This document shows, piece after piece, positions 6,915 through 15,767 of a DNA stretch of 64,000 nt. The first letter of the stretch is position 1, and every line of letters starts with the position of its first letter. A model generated the notes under the pieces. It was not told the DNA's origin. It did not search any database and saw nothing but the letters and a program-made list of their open reading frames with translations. Location: positions 62,001 through 126,000 of the forward strand of contig CAVOZH010000012.1 in the NCBI GenBank assembly GCA_963700955.1, written 5' to 3'. A program made the position numbers and the translations under genes. The stretch comes from Nocardioides_C sp963700955 (GTDB lineage: Bacteria > Actinomycetota > Actinomycetes > Propionibacteriales > Nocardioidaceae).

Positions 6915-8360
6915 CTACCGCTCCTGGTGCTTGCGGAGCAGGGCGAAGAACATCGCGTCGGTGCCGTGTCGGTGGGGCCACAGCTGCACCGTGCCGGGCA
7001 GCCGGGTCTCGCCGGCGCGCAGGTCAGGCACCCCGGCGAAGAGCGGAGCGGCGTCCTCGAGCACGACGTCGGGGCGGTCGGCGACCACCCTGGCCACCAC
7101 GTCGGAGGTCTCGGCGACGACCGGCGAGCAGGTCACGTAGGCGACCACGCCCCCCGGTCGGACCGCGTCGACCGCCGAGCGCAGCAGGCTCTCCTGGAGC
7201 GGGACGAGGCCGTCGATGTCCGCAGGAGTACGACGCCAGCGCGACTCGGGTCGACGGCGCAGTGCGCCGAGCCCTGAGCAGGGGGCGTCCACCAGCACCC
7301 TGTCGAAGGCATCGGCCGGCCAGGCGGGAGCCGTGCCGTCCGCGGTGATGACTCCCGTGATGCCGGCCCACGCAGCCTCGGTCGCGCGACGGACGAGCCC
7401 GGCGCGGTGGAACTGTCGCTCCGAGGCGAGAACCTGCGCCCCGCGGGTGACGGCAACCGCCGCGAGCAGCGCCGACTTCCCACCTGGCCCCGCGCACATG
7501 TCGAGCCACCGCTCGTCCCGGCCGTCGACCGCTGCCTGGGCCAGGGCGAGCGCGACGAGCTGCGACCCTTCGTCCTGCACCCCCGCTCGCCCCTCGGCCA
7601 CGGCCGGAACGGAGCCAGGATCCCCCGCGGAGAGCTCGACCGCGTAGGGCGACATCGCCGACGCGGTCCCTCCGGCGTCCACGAGCTCGGCGACGGTCGC
7701 GAGGCCGGGTCGGGCGACGAGCGTGACCTTGGGTGCCGCGTTGTCGGCGGCCAGGAGCTCCTCGAGCTCGGCTGCGGCGTGCCCAGGGCCGCCGAGCGCC
7801 TCGTCGAGGGCCTCGACCACCCACCGCGGGTGTGAGTAGGCCACCGACGCGAACCCGACCGGGTCCACGCCCGGGTCGGGAGCGACCCTGCGCACCCAGC
7901 CCGCGAGGTCGTGCGCGGCCACCTTGCGCAGCACCGCGTTGACGAAGCCCGCCGGACCGTGGCCGACCCGCTGCCGCACGAGGTCGACGGTCGTGGAGAC
8001 CGCCGCGTGAGTCGGGACTCTCATCGCGAGGATCTGGTGGCTCCCGAGCCTCAGAGCATCGAGCACCGCCGCGTCGACCTTCCCCAAGGGGCGGTCGACG
8101 CAGGCCGCGACCACGGCGTCGTAGGTCCCCTGCCACCTCAGCGTCCCCGAGACCAGCTCGGTCGCGAACGCCGCATCGCGGCCGGAGACGCCGCGCTCGC
8201 GGAGCATCGACGCGAGCAGGAGGTTGGTGTAGGCGTCCTGCTCGCGCACGGCGACGAGAACGTCGAAGGCGAGCAGCCGGGCAGCGTCCACCTTCGAGGC
8301 GGAAGCCGCCTTCCCCGATCGCGGTCTCCCGGACCTCGGGCGTCGCCGCGGGTCAGCCAC
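6915..8360 (-). CDS. rsmB: 16S rRNA (cytosine-C5) methyltransferase, RsmB/Sun family
   Basis: SAM-dependent methylation of a cytosine in 16S rRNA. It is 481 residues. The N-terminal third is a NusB-like RNA-binding domain (AARLLAFDVLVAVREQDAY, GFVNAVLRKVA). The C-terminal two thirds hold the SAM-binding DMCAGPGGKSALLAA and the two cysteine motifs DAPCSGLGALRRRP and YVTCSP, which carry the catalytic and helper cysteines. The GTG start at 8360 overlaps the end of fmt by eight bases. The first 20 residues are basic and disordered, so a later start is possible. Confidence 0.93.
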   Translation of the reverse strand: MADPRRRPRSGRPRSGKAASASKVDAARLLAFDVLVAVREQDAYTNLLLASMLRERGVSGRDAAFATELVSGTLRWQGTYDAVVAACVDRPLGKVDAAVLDALRLGSHQILAMRVPTHAAVSTTVDLVRQRVGHGPAGFVNAVLRKVAAHDLAGWVRRVAPDPGVDPVGFASVAYSHPRWVVEALDEALGGPGHAAAELEELLAADNAAPKVTLVARPGLATVAELVDAGGTASAMSPYAVELSAGDPGSVPAVAEGRAGVQDEGSQLVALALAQAAVDGRDERWLDMCAGPGGKSALLAAVAVTRGAQVLASERQFHRAGLVRRATEAAWAGITGVITADGTAPAWPADAFDRVLVDAPCSGLGALRRRPESRWRRTPADIDGLVPLQESLLRSAVDAVRPGGVVAYVTCSPVVAETSDVVARVVADRPDVVLEDAAPLFAGVPDLRAGETRLPGTVQLWPHRHGTDAMFFALLRKHQER

Positions 8361-9282
8361 CGAGCTTCTCGCCGGAGGCCAGTCGCACCCCGCGGGCCCA
8401 GTCGGCGGCCTTCATCTGCTTCTTGCCGAACGCCTTGACCTCGCCGAGCTGCACCGGCGCGGTGCCGGTCCCGACGAAGACCGCGTTCTTGGTCACCTCG
8501 AAGACGCCCGGCGCGAGCCGGTCGCGCCCCTCGGTGAGGAAAACGGGTGCGATCTTGACCCGCTCACCGGCATACGTCGACCAGGCGCCGGGTCCGGGAG
8601 TGCAGGCACGGATCCGGCGGTCGACCGCAACCGCCGGCTCGGTCCAGTCGATCTCCGCGTCGTCGACCATGATCTTCGGCGCGAAGCTGACTCCGTCCGA
8701 CGGCTGCTCCCTCGCCTCGAGCGACCCGTCCTCGATGCCGTCGAGGGTCGCCACCAGGAGGCCGGCACCGCTGTGGGCGAGGCGGGTGAGCAGGTCGCCG
8801 GCGGTGTCCGTGGGACGCACCCTCTCGGTCACCACGCCGAACGTCGGGCCGGCGTCGAGCTCCTTGACGATGCGGAAGGTCGTGGCGCCGGTGATCTCGT
8901 CGCCTGCCCAGATGGCGTGCTGCACCGGCGCGGCGCCCCGCCAGGCGGGAAGCAGGGAGAAGTGCAGGTTCACCCAGCCGTGGACGGGGATGTCGAGGGC
9001 GCTCTGCGGCAGCAGGGCGCCGTAGGCAACGACCGGGCAGCAGTCGGGGGCGAGCTCCTCGAGCGCTGCCTGGAACTCCGGGTCCTTGGGATGCTCGGGT
9101 CTGAGCACCGGGACGCCGAGCTCGTCGGCACGCTGGGCGACGGGTGACGCAACGAGCTTGCGGCCGCGCCCGGCGGGGGCGTCAGGGCGGGTCACCACGC
9201 CGACGAGCTCGTGCCCGCTCTGGGCGATCGCGTCGAGCGCGGGTACGGCCACCTCCGGCGTGCCCGCGAAGACCACGCGCAT
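8353..9282 (-). CDS. fmt: Methionyl-tRNA formyltransferase
   Basis: It formylates initiator Met-tRNA using 10-formyltetrahydrofolate. It is 309 residues. Catalytic residues are visible as Asn105 and His107 in NLHFSLLPAWRGAAP and Asp143 in ELDAGPTF, with the formyl-folate domain in the first 190 residues and the smaller tRNA-binding domain after it. The ATG shares one base with the def stop (TGATG), giving the common def-fmt pair, whose products add and later remove the formyl group. Confidence 0.96.
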   Translation of the reverse strand: MRVVFAGTPEVAVPALDAIAQSGHELVGVVTRPDAPAGRGRKLVASPVAQRADELGVPVLRPEHPKDPEFQAALEELAPDCCPVVAYGALLPQSALDIPVHGWVNLHFSLLPAWRGAAPVQHAIWAGDEITGATTFRIVKELDAGPTFGVVTERVRPTDTAGDLLTRLAHSGAGLLVATLDGIEDGSLEAREQPSDGVSFAPKIMVDDAEIDWTEPAVAVDRRIRACTPGPGAWSTYAGERVKIAPVFLTEGRDRLAPGVFEVTKNAVFVGTGTAPVQLGEVKAFGKKQMKAADWARGVRLASGEKLGG

Positions 9283-9827
9283 CAGAGACCGAAGCCCTTC
9301 GTCGCGTGCGGAGACACCTTGATCGTGGGCTGCGCCTCACCGAACCACTCGGCCTCCCGGATCGCCTTCATGGCGAGCTTGCGGGTGTCCCGGTCGAGCC
9401 GGTCGATGAAAAGCACCCCGTCGAGGTGGTCGGTCTCGTGCTGGATCGCGCGCGCGAGCATCTCCGAGCCCTCGACGGTCACAGGGTCGCCGTACATGTT
9501 CCAGCCCTTGGCGACCACCGACATCGCCCGCTTGCAGTCGAAGGTGAGCTCGGGGATGGAGAGGCAGCCCTCCGGGCCGTCCTGCTCCTCGTCGGAGAGC
9601 GACAGGTCGGGGTTGATCAGGTGGCCGAGCTCGCCGTCGACGTACCAGGTGAACACCCGCAGGCCGACGCCGATCTGAGGCGCGGCCAGTCCGGCACCGG
9701 GCGCGTCGCGCATGGTGTCGGTGAGGTCCTCGACAAGGCGACGCAGCTCCTTGTCGAAGTCGACGACCTCGCTTGCGCGACTGGTCAGCACCGGGTCTCC
9801 GAAGAGGCGGATCGGCTGGACGGCCAC
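9282..9827 (-). CDS. def: Peptide deformylase
   Basis: Metal hydrolase that removes the N-formyl group from new proteins. It is 181 residues. All three signature motifs are present: GAGLAAPQIG at about 44-53, EGCLSIP with metal ligand Cys88, and HETDHLDG with His130 and His134. The start is a GTG at 9827 with AAGGAG five bases before it; an ATG two bases further upstream is out of frame. The open frame reaches about 60 codons further upstream but has no family similarity there. Confidence 0.95.
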   Translation of the reverse strand: MAVQPIRLFGDPVLTSRASEVVDFDKELRRLVEDLTDTMRDAPGAGLAAPQIGVGLRVFTWYVDGELGHLINPDLSLSDEEQDGPEGCLSIPELTFDCKRAMSVVAKGWNMYGDPVTVEGSEMLARAIQHETDHLDGVLFIDRLDRDTRKLAMKAIREAEWFGEAQPTIKVSPHATKGFGL

Positions 9828-9912
9828 ATGGTCTCCTTGACGTGGGCGGGCGAGCGACCCGCTGAGGGTGCGGGCGGCTGTCCAGTCTACGGACCCCGGG
9901 GCAAGCCGAGGG

Positions 9913-12051
9913 TCACCCCAGCCCGACCGGGTCCACCTGGACGCGTACTGCCTCGAGCTTCTTGGCGTCGCGCACGCCCTGCATCTCGACCAGCGCCCGG
10001 GACAGTGCTGCACCGTGAGCGCGCGGCACCCTGACCACGACTCGGACCTGACGCTGTTGCGGCGCAGGCTGCGGTCCGGGACGGTCCTCGACGGGGACCG
10101 GTCCGAGCACCTCCGCTCCTGTCGGCAACGAGAGGGCGTCGAGGGCGCTGGTGACCGCCTCGGGGGTCCCGGTCAGTGTGGCCAGGCGGGACGCCGGGGG
10201 GAGGTGCGCGGACTGGCGGTCGGCGAGCTCGCGCTGTGCGAAGCCGGCAGGATCCCACCGCAGGAGGGCTTGAAGGACCGGTTCCGAGCTCTCCCCCACC
10301 GCGACGACCCGGCCGCCGTCGCCGGCGGGACGGGCGAGGGCGGCAGCGTTCATCCAACGGCGCAGGGACTCCTCGGTCGTACGCAGGTCGGTGCGGGCCA
10401 GCATCAGCCAGGTGTCGAGCAGCACCACGCAGGTGTAACCACCCTCCGCCACAGGCTCGGCTCCCGGTGTCGCGACGACGACGGACGGCTTGGCAGGGAC
10501 CGTCGCGTGCACCTTGTCACCCGACGACGTGCGCACCGCGACCGAGGGGAAGGATCTGCCGATCTCCTCGGCAGTGCGACGGTCGCCGCGCACCGGAGCA
10601 CGCAGCCCCCGCCCGCCGCACTCGCGGCAGGCCCAGGCCACCTCGTCGTGTGCACACCAGGTGCAGGTGGGTGGCCGGTGCGCGGCCGCGACACGCAGCG
10701 GACCCGAGCACACGCTGCATCGGGCCGGCGTCCGGCATCTGTCGCACGCGAGACTGGTGGCGTAGCCGTGCCTCGGTGTCTGCAGCAGCACCGGGCCGTG
10801 CTCGAGGCCGGCTCGGATCGCCTCGAACGCCGTCTTGGGCAGGCGCGCCGACCGCGCCATCGGGTCCCGCTCGAGCTCGACGTCGGTGGCGCCCGACACC
10901 GCCGTGTGTGCCGCGCGCTCGCGGATCACCTCACGCGGGGCGGTGATCTCCCGCGCCCATCGTGTGCGCAGCAGGAACTCTGCCTCGACCGTGCGGGCGA
11001 ACCCGCCCACCAGGGCGCCGCAGGACTCCTCCTGCGCGCGGAGCAGCAGCACCTCGCGGGTGTGAGGGTACGGCGCCCGCAGCTCGGCGTACAGGTCGTC
11101 GCCGTCGTCCCACAAGGCGACGAGGCCGAGGTCCTGTACCGGTGCGAAGGCCGCCGCGCGGGTGCCGACGACGACCTTGACGGCGCCGCGGGACAGCGCC
11201 AGAAAGGACCGGTAGCGCTCCGCCGGGCCGAGGTCGGCGGTCAGCACGACGTGGTGCCCGCCCCCGAGCACCGCCCGGAGCGCAGCGTCGACCCGCTCGA
11301 CGTCGCGGTGGTCGGGCACGCACAGCAAGGCGCCGCGGCCCGACGAGTACGCCGCTGCCGCCGCCTGCGCCAGTGCCGCGGGCCAGTCCTCCCCAGGCGC
11401 GGCGGACCACACCGCCCGGGGCTCGCCGCCCTCTGCCAGGTGGCGGATGAACGCCGCCCCGCCGACGTAGGGCGACCACGACTTCTCGGCTGCCGCGACG
11501 TCGACGTTCACTCCGGTCGCGCGCTCCGACGGCTGGTTCTCCACGGTGGCGTGACGGGCCGGCACGGCCAGCCGGAGCACGTCGGAGCGGGTGCCGGCGT
11601 AGCGGGCCGCCACGGAGGCCGAGAGGCCGGCGATGGCGGGTGACAGCACCGGCTCGGGACTCACCGCCCGGCGTAGCGGGGCGAGCCGCCCTGGGTGGCT
11701 GCTCTCCGCGACCCGGGCGAGCACGAAGCCATCGACGTCCTGTCCCGCGAAACGCACCTTCACCCGTGCACCCGGGACAGCGGCGGCCGACATCTTCTCG
11801 GGCACCAGGTAGTCGAAAGGCCGGTCCAGATGGGCCAGCGGCACGTCCACCAGCACCTGGGCGACCGGGTCTGTCGCGGCCGGCTCGAACGGGCCCTTCG
11901 AGGCACCCTTGGACTTGCGTCGCGACTGCTGCTTGGCGGCCCGGGCCGTGGCTCGTGCACGGGCGAGCTCCGGCATGAGCGCGGGCTGCCCGGGATCAAT
12001 CTCTGCCGCGTCAGCGGCGCCACGGTCCTCGGGCTCGGTCACGTCGGACAT
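9913..12051 (-). CDS. priA: PriA-like primosomal protein N' with degenerate helicase motifs
   Basis: Related to the replication-restart helicase PriA. It is 712 residues from the ATG of MSDVTEPE. The N-terminal DNA-binding domain (VLVDVPLAHLDRPFDYLVPE near 67-86) and the zinc-cysteine cluster (CDRCRTPARCSVC and CTWCAHDEVAWACREC) are intact. The Walker A site is lost: around 215-223 the protein reads WSAAPGEDW where GKT is expected, and the DEAH box is replaced by WDDGDD at 314-319. Such loss is known for actinobacterial PriA, so it probably acts without ATP-driven unwinding. Confidence 0.9.
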   Translation of the reverse strand: MSDVTEPEDRGAADAAEIDPGQPALMPELARARATARAAKQQSRRKSKGASKGPFEPAATDPVAQVLVDVPLAHLDRPFDYLVPEKMSAAAVPGARVKVRFAGQDVDGFVLARVAESSHPGRLAPLRRAVSPEPVLSPAIAGLSASVAARYAGTRSDVLRLAVPARHATVENQPSERATGVNVDVAAAEKSWSPYVGGAAFIRHLAEGGEPRAVWSAAPGEDWPAALAQAAAAAYSSGRGALLCVPDHRDVERVDAALRAVLGGGHHVVLTADLGPAERYRSFLALSRGAVKVVVGTRAAAFAPVQDLGLVALWDDGDDLYAELRAPYPHTREVLLLRAQEESCGALVGGFARTVEAEFLLRTRWAREITAPREVIRERAAHTAVSGATDVELERDPMARSARLPKTAFEAIRAGLEHGPVLLQTPRHGYATSLACDRCRTPARCSVCSGPLRVAAAHRPPTCTWCAHDEVAWACRECGGRGLRAPVRGDRRTAEEIGRSFPSVAVRTSSGDKVHATVPAKPSVVVATPGAEPVAEGGYTCVVLLDTWLMLARTDLRTTEESLRRWMNAAALARPAGDGGRVVAVGESSEPVLQALLRWDPAGFAQRELADRQSAHLPPASRLATLTGTPEAVTSALDALSLPTGAEVLGPVPVEDRPGPQPAPQQRQVRVVVRVPRAHGAALSRALVEMQGVRDAKKLEAVRVQVDPVGLG

Positions 12052-12170
12052 CCTTCCAGCCGCCACCGACGAGACGTCACCGGCTTCGGTGCGTTGTGGA
12101 TCCGCTCGCGCCGGGCCCGACGTGTGGACGGCGGGCGGCCCGCCGTACTCACGCTGGCGGTGCGCAGAAC

Positions 12171-12260
12171 GCACTTCCCCATGGAAAGCGTCACTCCCTC
12201 GGTGAATTCACGAGGAACTCACCGAGGGGAGTGACGCTTTCTCAAGGGACCTTGGGGAAT
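12171..12260 (+). repeat. Dispersed intergenic hairpin element, copy B
   Basis: Plus strand reads GCACTTCCCCATGGAAAGCG, TCACTCCCTCGG, a short spacer, then GAGGGGAGTGACGCTTTCTC and AAGGGACCTTGGGG. AAAGCGTCACTCCCTCGGTGA pairs almost perfectly (one bulge) with TCACCGAGGGGAGTGACGC and the TTT after it, giving a stem of about 21 bp. CAAGG GA CCTTG makes a second small hairpin. It lies in the 240-base gap between priA and metK, where it may act as a terminator for metK. It is the second copy of the element at 5171-5250, in the opposite orientation relative to the genes. Confidence 0.78.
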
Positions 12261-12291
12261 CCGCCGGAGAGCGGAGGCACCGCAGGGAGCC

Positions 12292-13488
12292 TCAGATGCC
12301 GGCGGCCTTCTTCAGCGCGTCGACTCGGTCGGTGCGCTCCCACGTGAAGTCGGGCAGCTCGCGACCGAAGTGGCCGTAGGCGGCGGTCTGGGCGTAGATC
12401 GGCCGGAGCAGGTCGAGGTCGCGGATGATCGCGGCCGGACGGAGGTCGAACACCTCCAGCACAGCCTTGCGGATCGTGTCGATCGGGACGTTCTCGGTGC
12501 CGAAGCAGTCGACGTAGAACCCGACCGGGTGCGCCTTGCCGATCGCGTAGGCGACCTGCACCTCGCAGCGACGGGCGAGGCCCGCCGCGACGACGTTCTT
12601 GGCCACCCAGCGCATGGCGTACGCCGCGGAGCGGTCCACCTTCGACGGGTCCTTGCCAGAGAAGGCACCACCACCGTGACGAGCCATGCCGCCGTAGGTG
12701 TCGATGATGATCTTGCGGCCCGTCAGCCCGGCGTCGCCCATCGGACCGCCGATCTCGAAACGACCGGTCGGGTTGACCAGCAGCCGGTAGTCGTCGGAGG
12801 GGATGTCGAACTGCTCGAGGACCGCGTCGACGACGTGCTTGCGGATGTCGGGCGTGAGCATCTCGTCGAGGTGGATGTCCCCGGCGTGCTGTGTGGACAC
12901 GACAACGGTGTCGATACGCACGGGGCGGTCGTTCTCGTCGTACTCGATCGTGACCTGGGTCTTGCCGTCGGGGCGCAGGTAGGACATCGTCCCGTCCTTG
13001 CGCACCTTGGACAGGCGCTGCGCCAACCGGTGCGCGATGGTGATCGGCAGCGGCATGAGCTCAGGCGTGTCGTCGCACGCGTAGCCGAACATGAGCCCCT
13101 GGTCACCCGCGCCCTGCCGGTCGAGCGGGTCCATCGAGTGGTTGTGACGCTCCTCGTAGGCGTCGTCCACGCCCTGCGCGATATCCGTGGACTGTCCCCC
13201 GATCGCCACCTGCACGCCACATGACCAGCCGTCGAAGCCCTTGAGCGACGAGTCATAGCCGATGTCGAGGACCTTCTTGCGCACCAGCTCGGCGATTGGC
13301 GCGTACGACGTGGTGGTCACCTCGCCGGCGACGACGACCAGGCCGGTCGTGACAAGTGTCTCGACTGCCACGCGGCTTCTCGGGTCCTCCTTGAGGAGGG
13401 CGTCGAGGATCGTGTCGCTGATCTGGTCGGCGATCTTGTCCGGGTGACCCTCGGTCACGGACTCGGAGGTGAAAAGGCGTCCTGCCAC
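12292..13488 (-). CDS. metK: S-adenosylmethionine synthetase
   Basis: Makes S-adenosylmethionine from methionine and ATP, the methyl donor used by enzymes such as RsmB nearby. It is 398 residues with a GTG start giving VAGRLFTSESVTEGHPDK. Signature motifs are GAGDQGLMFGYA in the middle and GGGAFSGKDPSKVDRS further on. The first part of the long open frame upstream of the GTG is basic and unlike the family. The leader is about 70 bases with a possible -10 TATCGT; no SAM riboswitch was recognised. Confidence 0.96.
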   Translation of the reverse strand: MAGRLFTSESVTEGHPDKIADQISDTILDALLKEDPRSRVAVETLVTTGLVVVAGEVTTTSYAPIAELVRKKVLDIGYDSSLKGFDGWSCGVQVAIGGQSTDIAQGVDDAYEERHNHSMDPLDRQGAGDQGLMFGYACDDTPELMPLPITIAHRLAQRLSKVRKDGTMSYLRPDGKTQVTIEYDENDRPVRIDTVVVSTQHAGDIHLDEMLTPDIRKHVVDAVLEQFDIPSDDYRLLVNPTGRFEIGGPMGDAGLTGRKIIIDTYGGMARHGGGAFSGKDPSKVDRSAAYAMRWVAKNVVAAGLARRCEVQVAYAIGKAHPVGFYVDCFGTENVPIDTIRKAVLEVFDLRPAAIIRDLDLLRPIYAQTAAYGHFGRELPDFTWERTDRVDALKKAAGI

Positions 13489-13563
13489 TGCTGTTGTCCC
13501 CTGTCCGCGTCGCGCCCGCGACGCATCCTTCGGCTGTTGCTTCGGCTCTGTCTGGTGGTGTGA

Positions 13564-13569
13564 ACGATA
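13564..13569 (-). promoter_or_regulatory. Possible metK promoter -10
   Basis: Minus strand TATCGT in the 101-base gap between coaBC and metK, about 75 bases before the metK GTG. It fits the actinobacterial TANNNT pattern. No clear -35 was seen, so this is a weak call. Confidence 0.35.
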
Positions 13570-13573
13570 ACCC

Positions 13574-13591
13574 GAGACGGCGCAGCGTCTC
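13574..13591 (-). terminator. Small hairpin at the coaBC stop codon
   Basis: GAGACG CTGCGC CGTCTC on the minus strand begins inside the coaBC stop codon (TGAGACG). The stem is six base pairs, without a T-run. It may protect or end the coaBC transcript before metK; the stem is too short to be sure. Confidence 0.3.
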
Positions 13592-14846
13592 AGGTGGTCT
13601 CGACGTGCGACAAAACCCGGTCCCAGATGACGTGCGCGAGAGCGGTCTTGGAGCCGCGCGGAACGGGGGTAGCCGTGCCGTCGGCGGCGAGCACGACCGC
13701 CTCGTTGTCGCTGGACCCGAACACCTTGCCGCCGCTGACGTCGTTGACCACGAGCAGGTCGCATCCCTTGCGTGCGAGCTTGGCCTTTGCGTGCTCGAGC
13801 ACCGAGGCGCCGGCGTCGCCGGTCTCGGCTGCGAAGCCGACGACCACAGTGCCGGGAGCCGGGCGGTTCTGCGAGATCTCGGCCAGGATGTCGGGGTTCT
13901 GGGTCAGCTCGATCACCGGCGACGACCCGTCGTCGGCCTTCTTGATCTTCGACTCGCTCACGGAGACGGGCCGGAAGTCGGCGGGTGCGGCCGCCATCAC
14001 GACCGCATCGGCGTTGGCCGCCGCTGCAACCACGGCGTCACGAAGCTCGGCGGTCGTCTCGACCCGCACGACCTTGGCGCCGGCGGGGTCGGGCAGCGCG
14101 ACGTTGGCCGCCACCAGCGTGACCTCCGCACCTCGCGCGACCGCCGTGCGTGCGAGCGCGTAGCCCTGGAGGCCCGAGGACCGGTTGCCGAGGAAACGCA
14201 CGGGGTCGAGGTACTCCCGGGTGCCGCCCGCGGAGACAACCACGTGCAGGCCGGCGAGGTCGGTGACGTCGGCAGCCTCGCCGCGGCCGAGCACGCCGAT
14301 GCAGATCTCGAAGATCTCGCCCGGCTCCGGCAGACGTCCCTTGCCGGTGTCCGCCCCCGTGAGCCGGCCCTCGGCGGGCTCGATGACCAGAGCACCGCGC
14401 GCACGCAGCGTCGCGACGTTGTCCTGGGTGGCGGCATGCTCCCACATCTCGGTGTGCATGGCCGGCGCGAACACGACCGGGCAGCGCGCCGTGAGCAGGG
14501 TGTTGGTGAGCAGGTCGTCGGCGAGGCCGTGCGCCGCCTTGGCCATCAGGTCGGCGGTCGCGGGGGCCACCACGACGAGGTCCGCGCTCTGCCCGATGCG
14601 GACGTGGGGCACTTCGTGGACGCCCGCCCAGACCTCCGTGGCCACGGGCCTCCCGGAGAGGGCCGCCCAGGTCGGCGCACCTACGAACTCGAGGGCGGAG
14701 GCGGTCGGGACGACGGTCACGTCGTGGCCCGACTCGGTGAACCTGCGGAGCAGCTCACAGGCCTTGTACGCAGCAATGCCGCCACTCACGCCTAGGACGA
14801 CGTGGGGGCGGCGGTTGCCGTCAACCGGGAACCCGGCCGAGGTCAT
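13590..14846 (-). CDS. coaBC: Bifunctional phosphopantothenoylcysteine decarboxylase / synthetase
   Basis: Two steps of coenzyme A synthesis in one flavoprotein of 418 residues. The CoaC half shows GVSGGIAAYKACELLRR at the N-terminus, the FMN-binding VVVAPATADLMAKAA and PAMHTEMW. The CoaB half begins near VVVSAGGTREYLDPVRFL and includes GNRSSG and FAAETGD. Domain order and length are normal. The next gene upstream, rpoZ, ends two bases before its ATG, so the two are in one operon with gmk and mihF. Confidence 0.96.
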   Translation of the reverse strand: MTSAGFPVDGNRRPHVVLGVSGGIAAYKACELLRRFTESGHDVTVVPTASALEFVGAPTWAALSGRPVATEVWAGVHEVPHVRIGQSADLVVVAPATADLMAKAAHGLADDLLTNTLLTARCPVVFAPAMHTEMWEHAATQDNVATLRARGALVIEPAEGRLTGADTGKGRLPEPGEIFEICIGVLGRGEAADVTDLAGLHVVVSAGGTREYLDPVRFLGNRSSGLQGYALARTAVARGAEVTLVAANVALPDPAGAKVVRVETTAELRDAVVAAAANADAVVMAAAPADFRPVSVSESKIKKADDGSSPVIELTQNPDILAEISQNRPAPGTVVVGFAAETGDAGASVLEHAKAKLARKGCDLLVVNDVSGGKVFGSSDNEAVVLAADGTATPVPRGSKTALAHVIWDRVLSHVETT

Positions 14847-14848
14847 GC

Positions 14849-15142
14849 TCAGGCCTCGGTGCTCTCAGGGGTCTCGGCGTCGGGGTCGATGTCCTCGCAG
14901 GTGAGCAGGTCGGCGTTGATCTCCCGGAGGGCGATCGACAGCGGCTTCTCCTGGACGTGGGTGTCGACGAGGGGCCCGACGTACTCGAGCAGGCCCTCAC
15001 CGAGCTGCGAGTAGTACGCGTTGATCTGCCGCGCGCGCTTGGCGCTGTAGAGGACCAGCTTGTACTTCGAGTCGGTCTTGGTCAGGAGCTCGTCGATGGA
15101 CGGGTTGGTGATGCCCTCGGCAACGGGCAGGGAGCCAGACAC
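14849..15142 (-). CDS. rpoZ: RNA polymerase omega subunit
   Basis: Small subunit that helps assemble RNA polymerase by holding the beta-prime chain. The protein has EGITNPSIDELL, then SKYKLVLYSAKRARQINAYY and QEKPLSIALREI, the core omega motif of actinobacteria. I chose the GTG at 15142 (VSGSLPVAEG, 97 residues), because GAGG lies nine bases before it. A GTG five codons earlier at 15157 is in frame but has no ribosome binding site. Confidence 0.94.
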   Translation of the reverse strand: MSGSLPVAEGITNPSIDELLTKTDSKYKLVLYSAKRARQINAYYSQLGEGLLEYVGPLVDTHVQEKPLSIALREINADLLTCEDIDPDAETPESTEA

Positions 15143-15170
15143 GCTTGTAGGCCTCACAGAGTCAGATTGG

Positions 15171-15767
15171 TCAGGAATGAGTCGGGACGTTCTTGATCAA
15201 GGCTACCAACTCTTCGCTCGCAGCGTGAACTTCGGTGTTGACCACCGTCACGTCGAACTCCGACTCGGCGGCGAGCTCCTCACGTGCGGTCTCCAGCCGG
15301 CGCTCCCGCTCCTCGGGCGTCTCGGTCCCCCGGCCGACGAGCCGGCGGACGAGCTCCTCCCACGACGGCGGCGCCAGGAACACGAACAGCGCCTCGGGCA
15401 TCGACTGCCTCACCTGCCGCGCGCCCTGCAGGTCGATCTCGAGCAGCGCGGGCCGGCCTTCGGCGAGCGCCTCCTCCACCGGCTTGCGGGGGGTGCCGTA
15501 CCTCGCTCCCCGGTGTACGACCGCCCACTCGAGCAGCTGGCCGGCGGTGACGAGCTCGTCGAACTCCTCGTCGCTGACGAACCAGTAATGGCGGCCGTGG
15601 ACCTCTCCTGGCCGTGGCTTGCGGGTCGTCGCCGAGACCGAGATCCAGACCTCGGGATGGTTCTTCCGGATGTCGGCGGCCACCGTCCCCTTGCCGACGG
15701 CGGTCGGCCCGGCCAGGACGGTCAGTCTGCCCGCCACGATGCGTCCTTCCGTCTCCTCGGCGGTCAC
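15171..15767 (-). CDS. gmk: Guanylate kinase
   Basis: Phosphorylates GMP to GDP. It is 198 residues with the P-loop GPTAVGKGT at about 20-28, then SVSATTRKPRPGEVHGRHY for GMP binding and LLEIDLQGARQVRQ. The usual second residue of the loop is Ser in GPSGVGK, here Thr-Ala, a mild change also found elsewhere. The GTG start overlaps the mihF stop by four bases. A second GTG at codon 11 would remove only a disordered stretch. Confidence 0.95.
   Translation of the reverse strand: MTAEETEGRIVAGRLTVLAGPTAVGKGTVAADIRKNHPEVWISVSATTRKPRPGEVHGRHYWFVSDEEFDELVTAGQLLEWAVVHRGARYGTPRKPVEEALAEGRPALLEIDLQGARQVRQSMPEALFVFLAPPSWEELVRRLVGRGTETPEERERRLETAREELAAESEFDVTVVNTEVHAASEELVALIKNVPTHS

Noticed and set aside
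9913..12051. Degenerate helicase motifs in PriA as a sign of a pseudogene
   Set aside because: The frame is intact, zinc and DNA-binding parts are kept, and loss of Walker motifs is known for actinobacterial PriA.
13489..13589. A SAM riboswitch before metK
   Set aside because: Only 101 bases, no conserved SAM-binding core could be made out.
12292..13764. Longer metK with about 90 extra N-terminal residues
   Set aside because: The extra part is basic, covers the promoter region and has no similarity to SAM synthetases.
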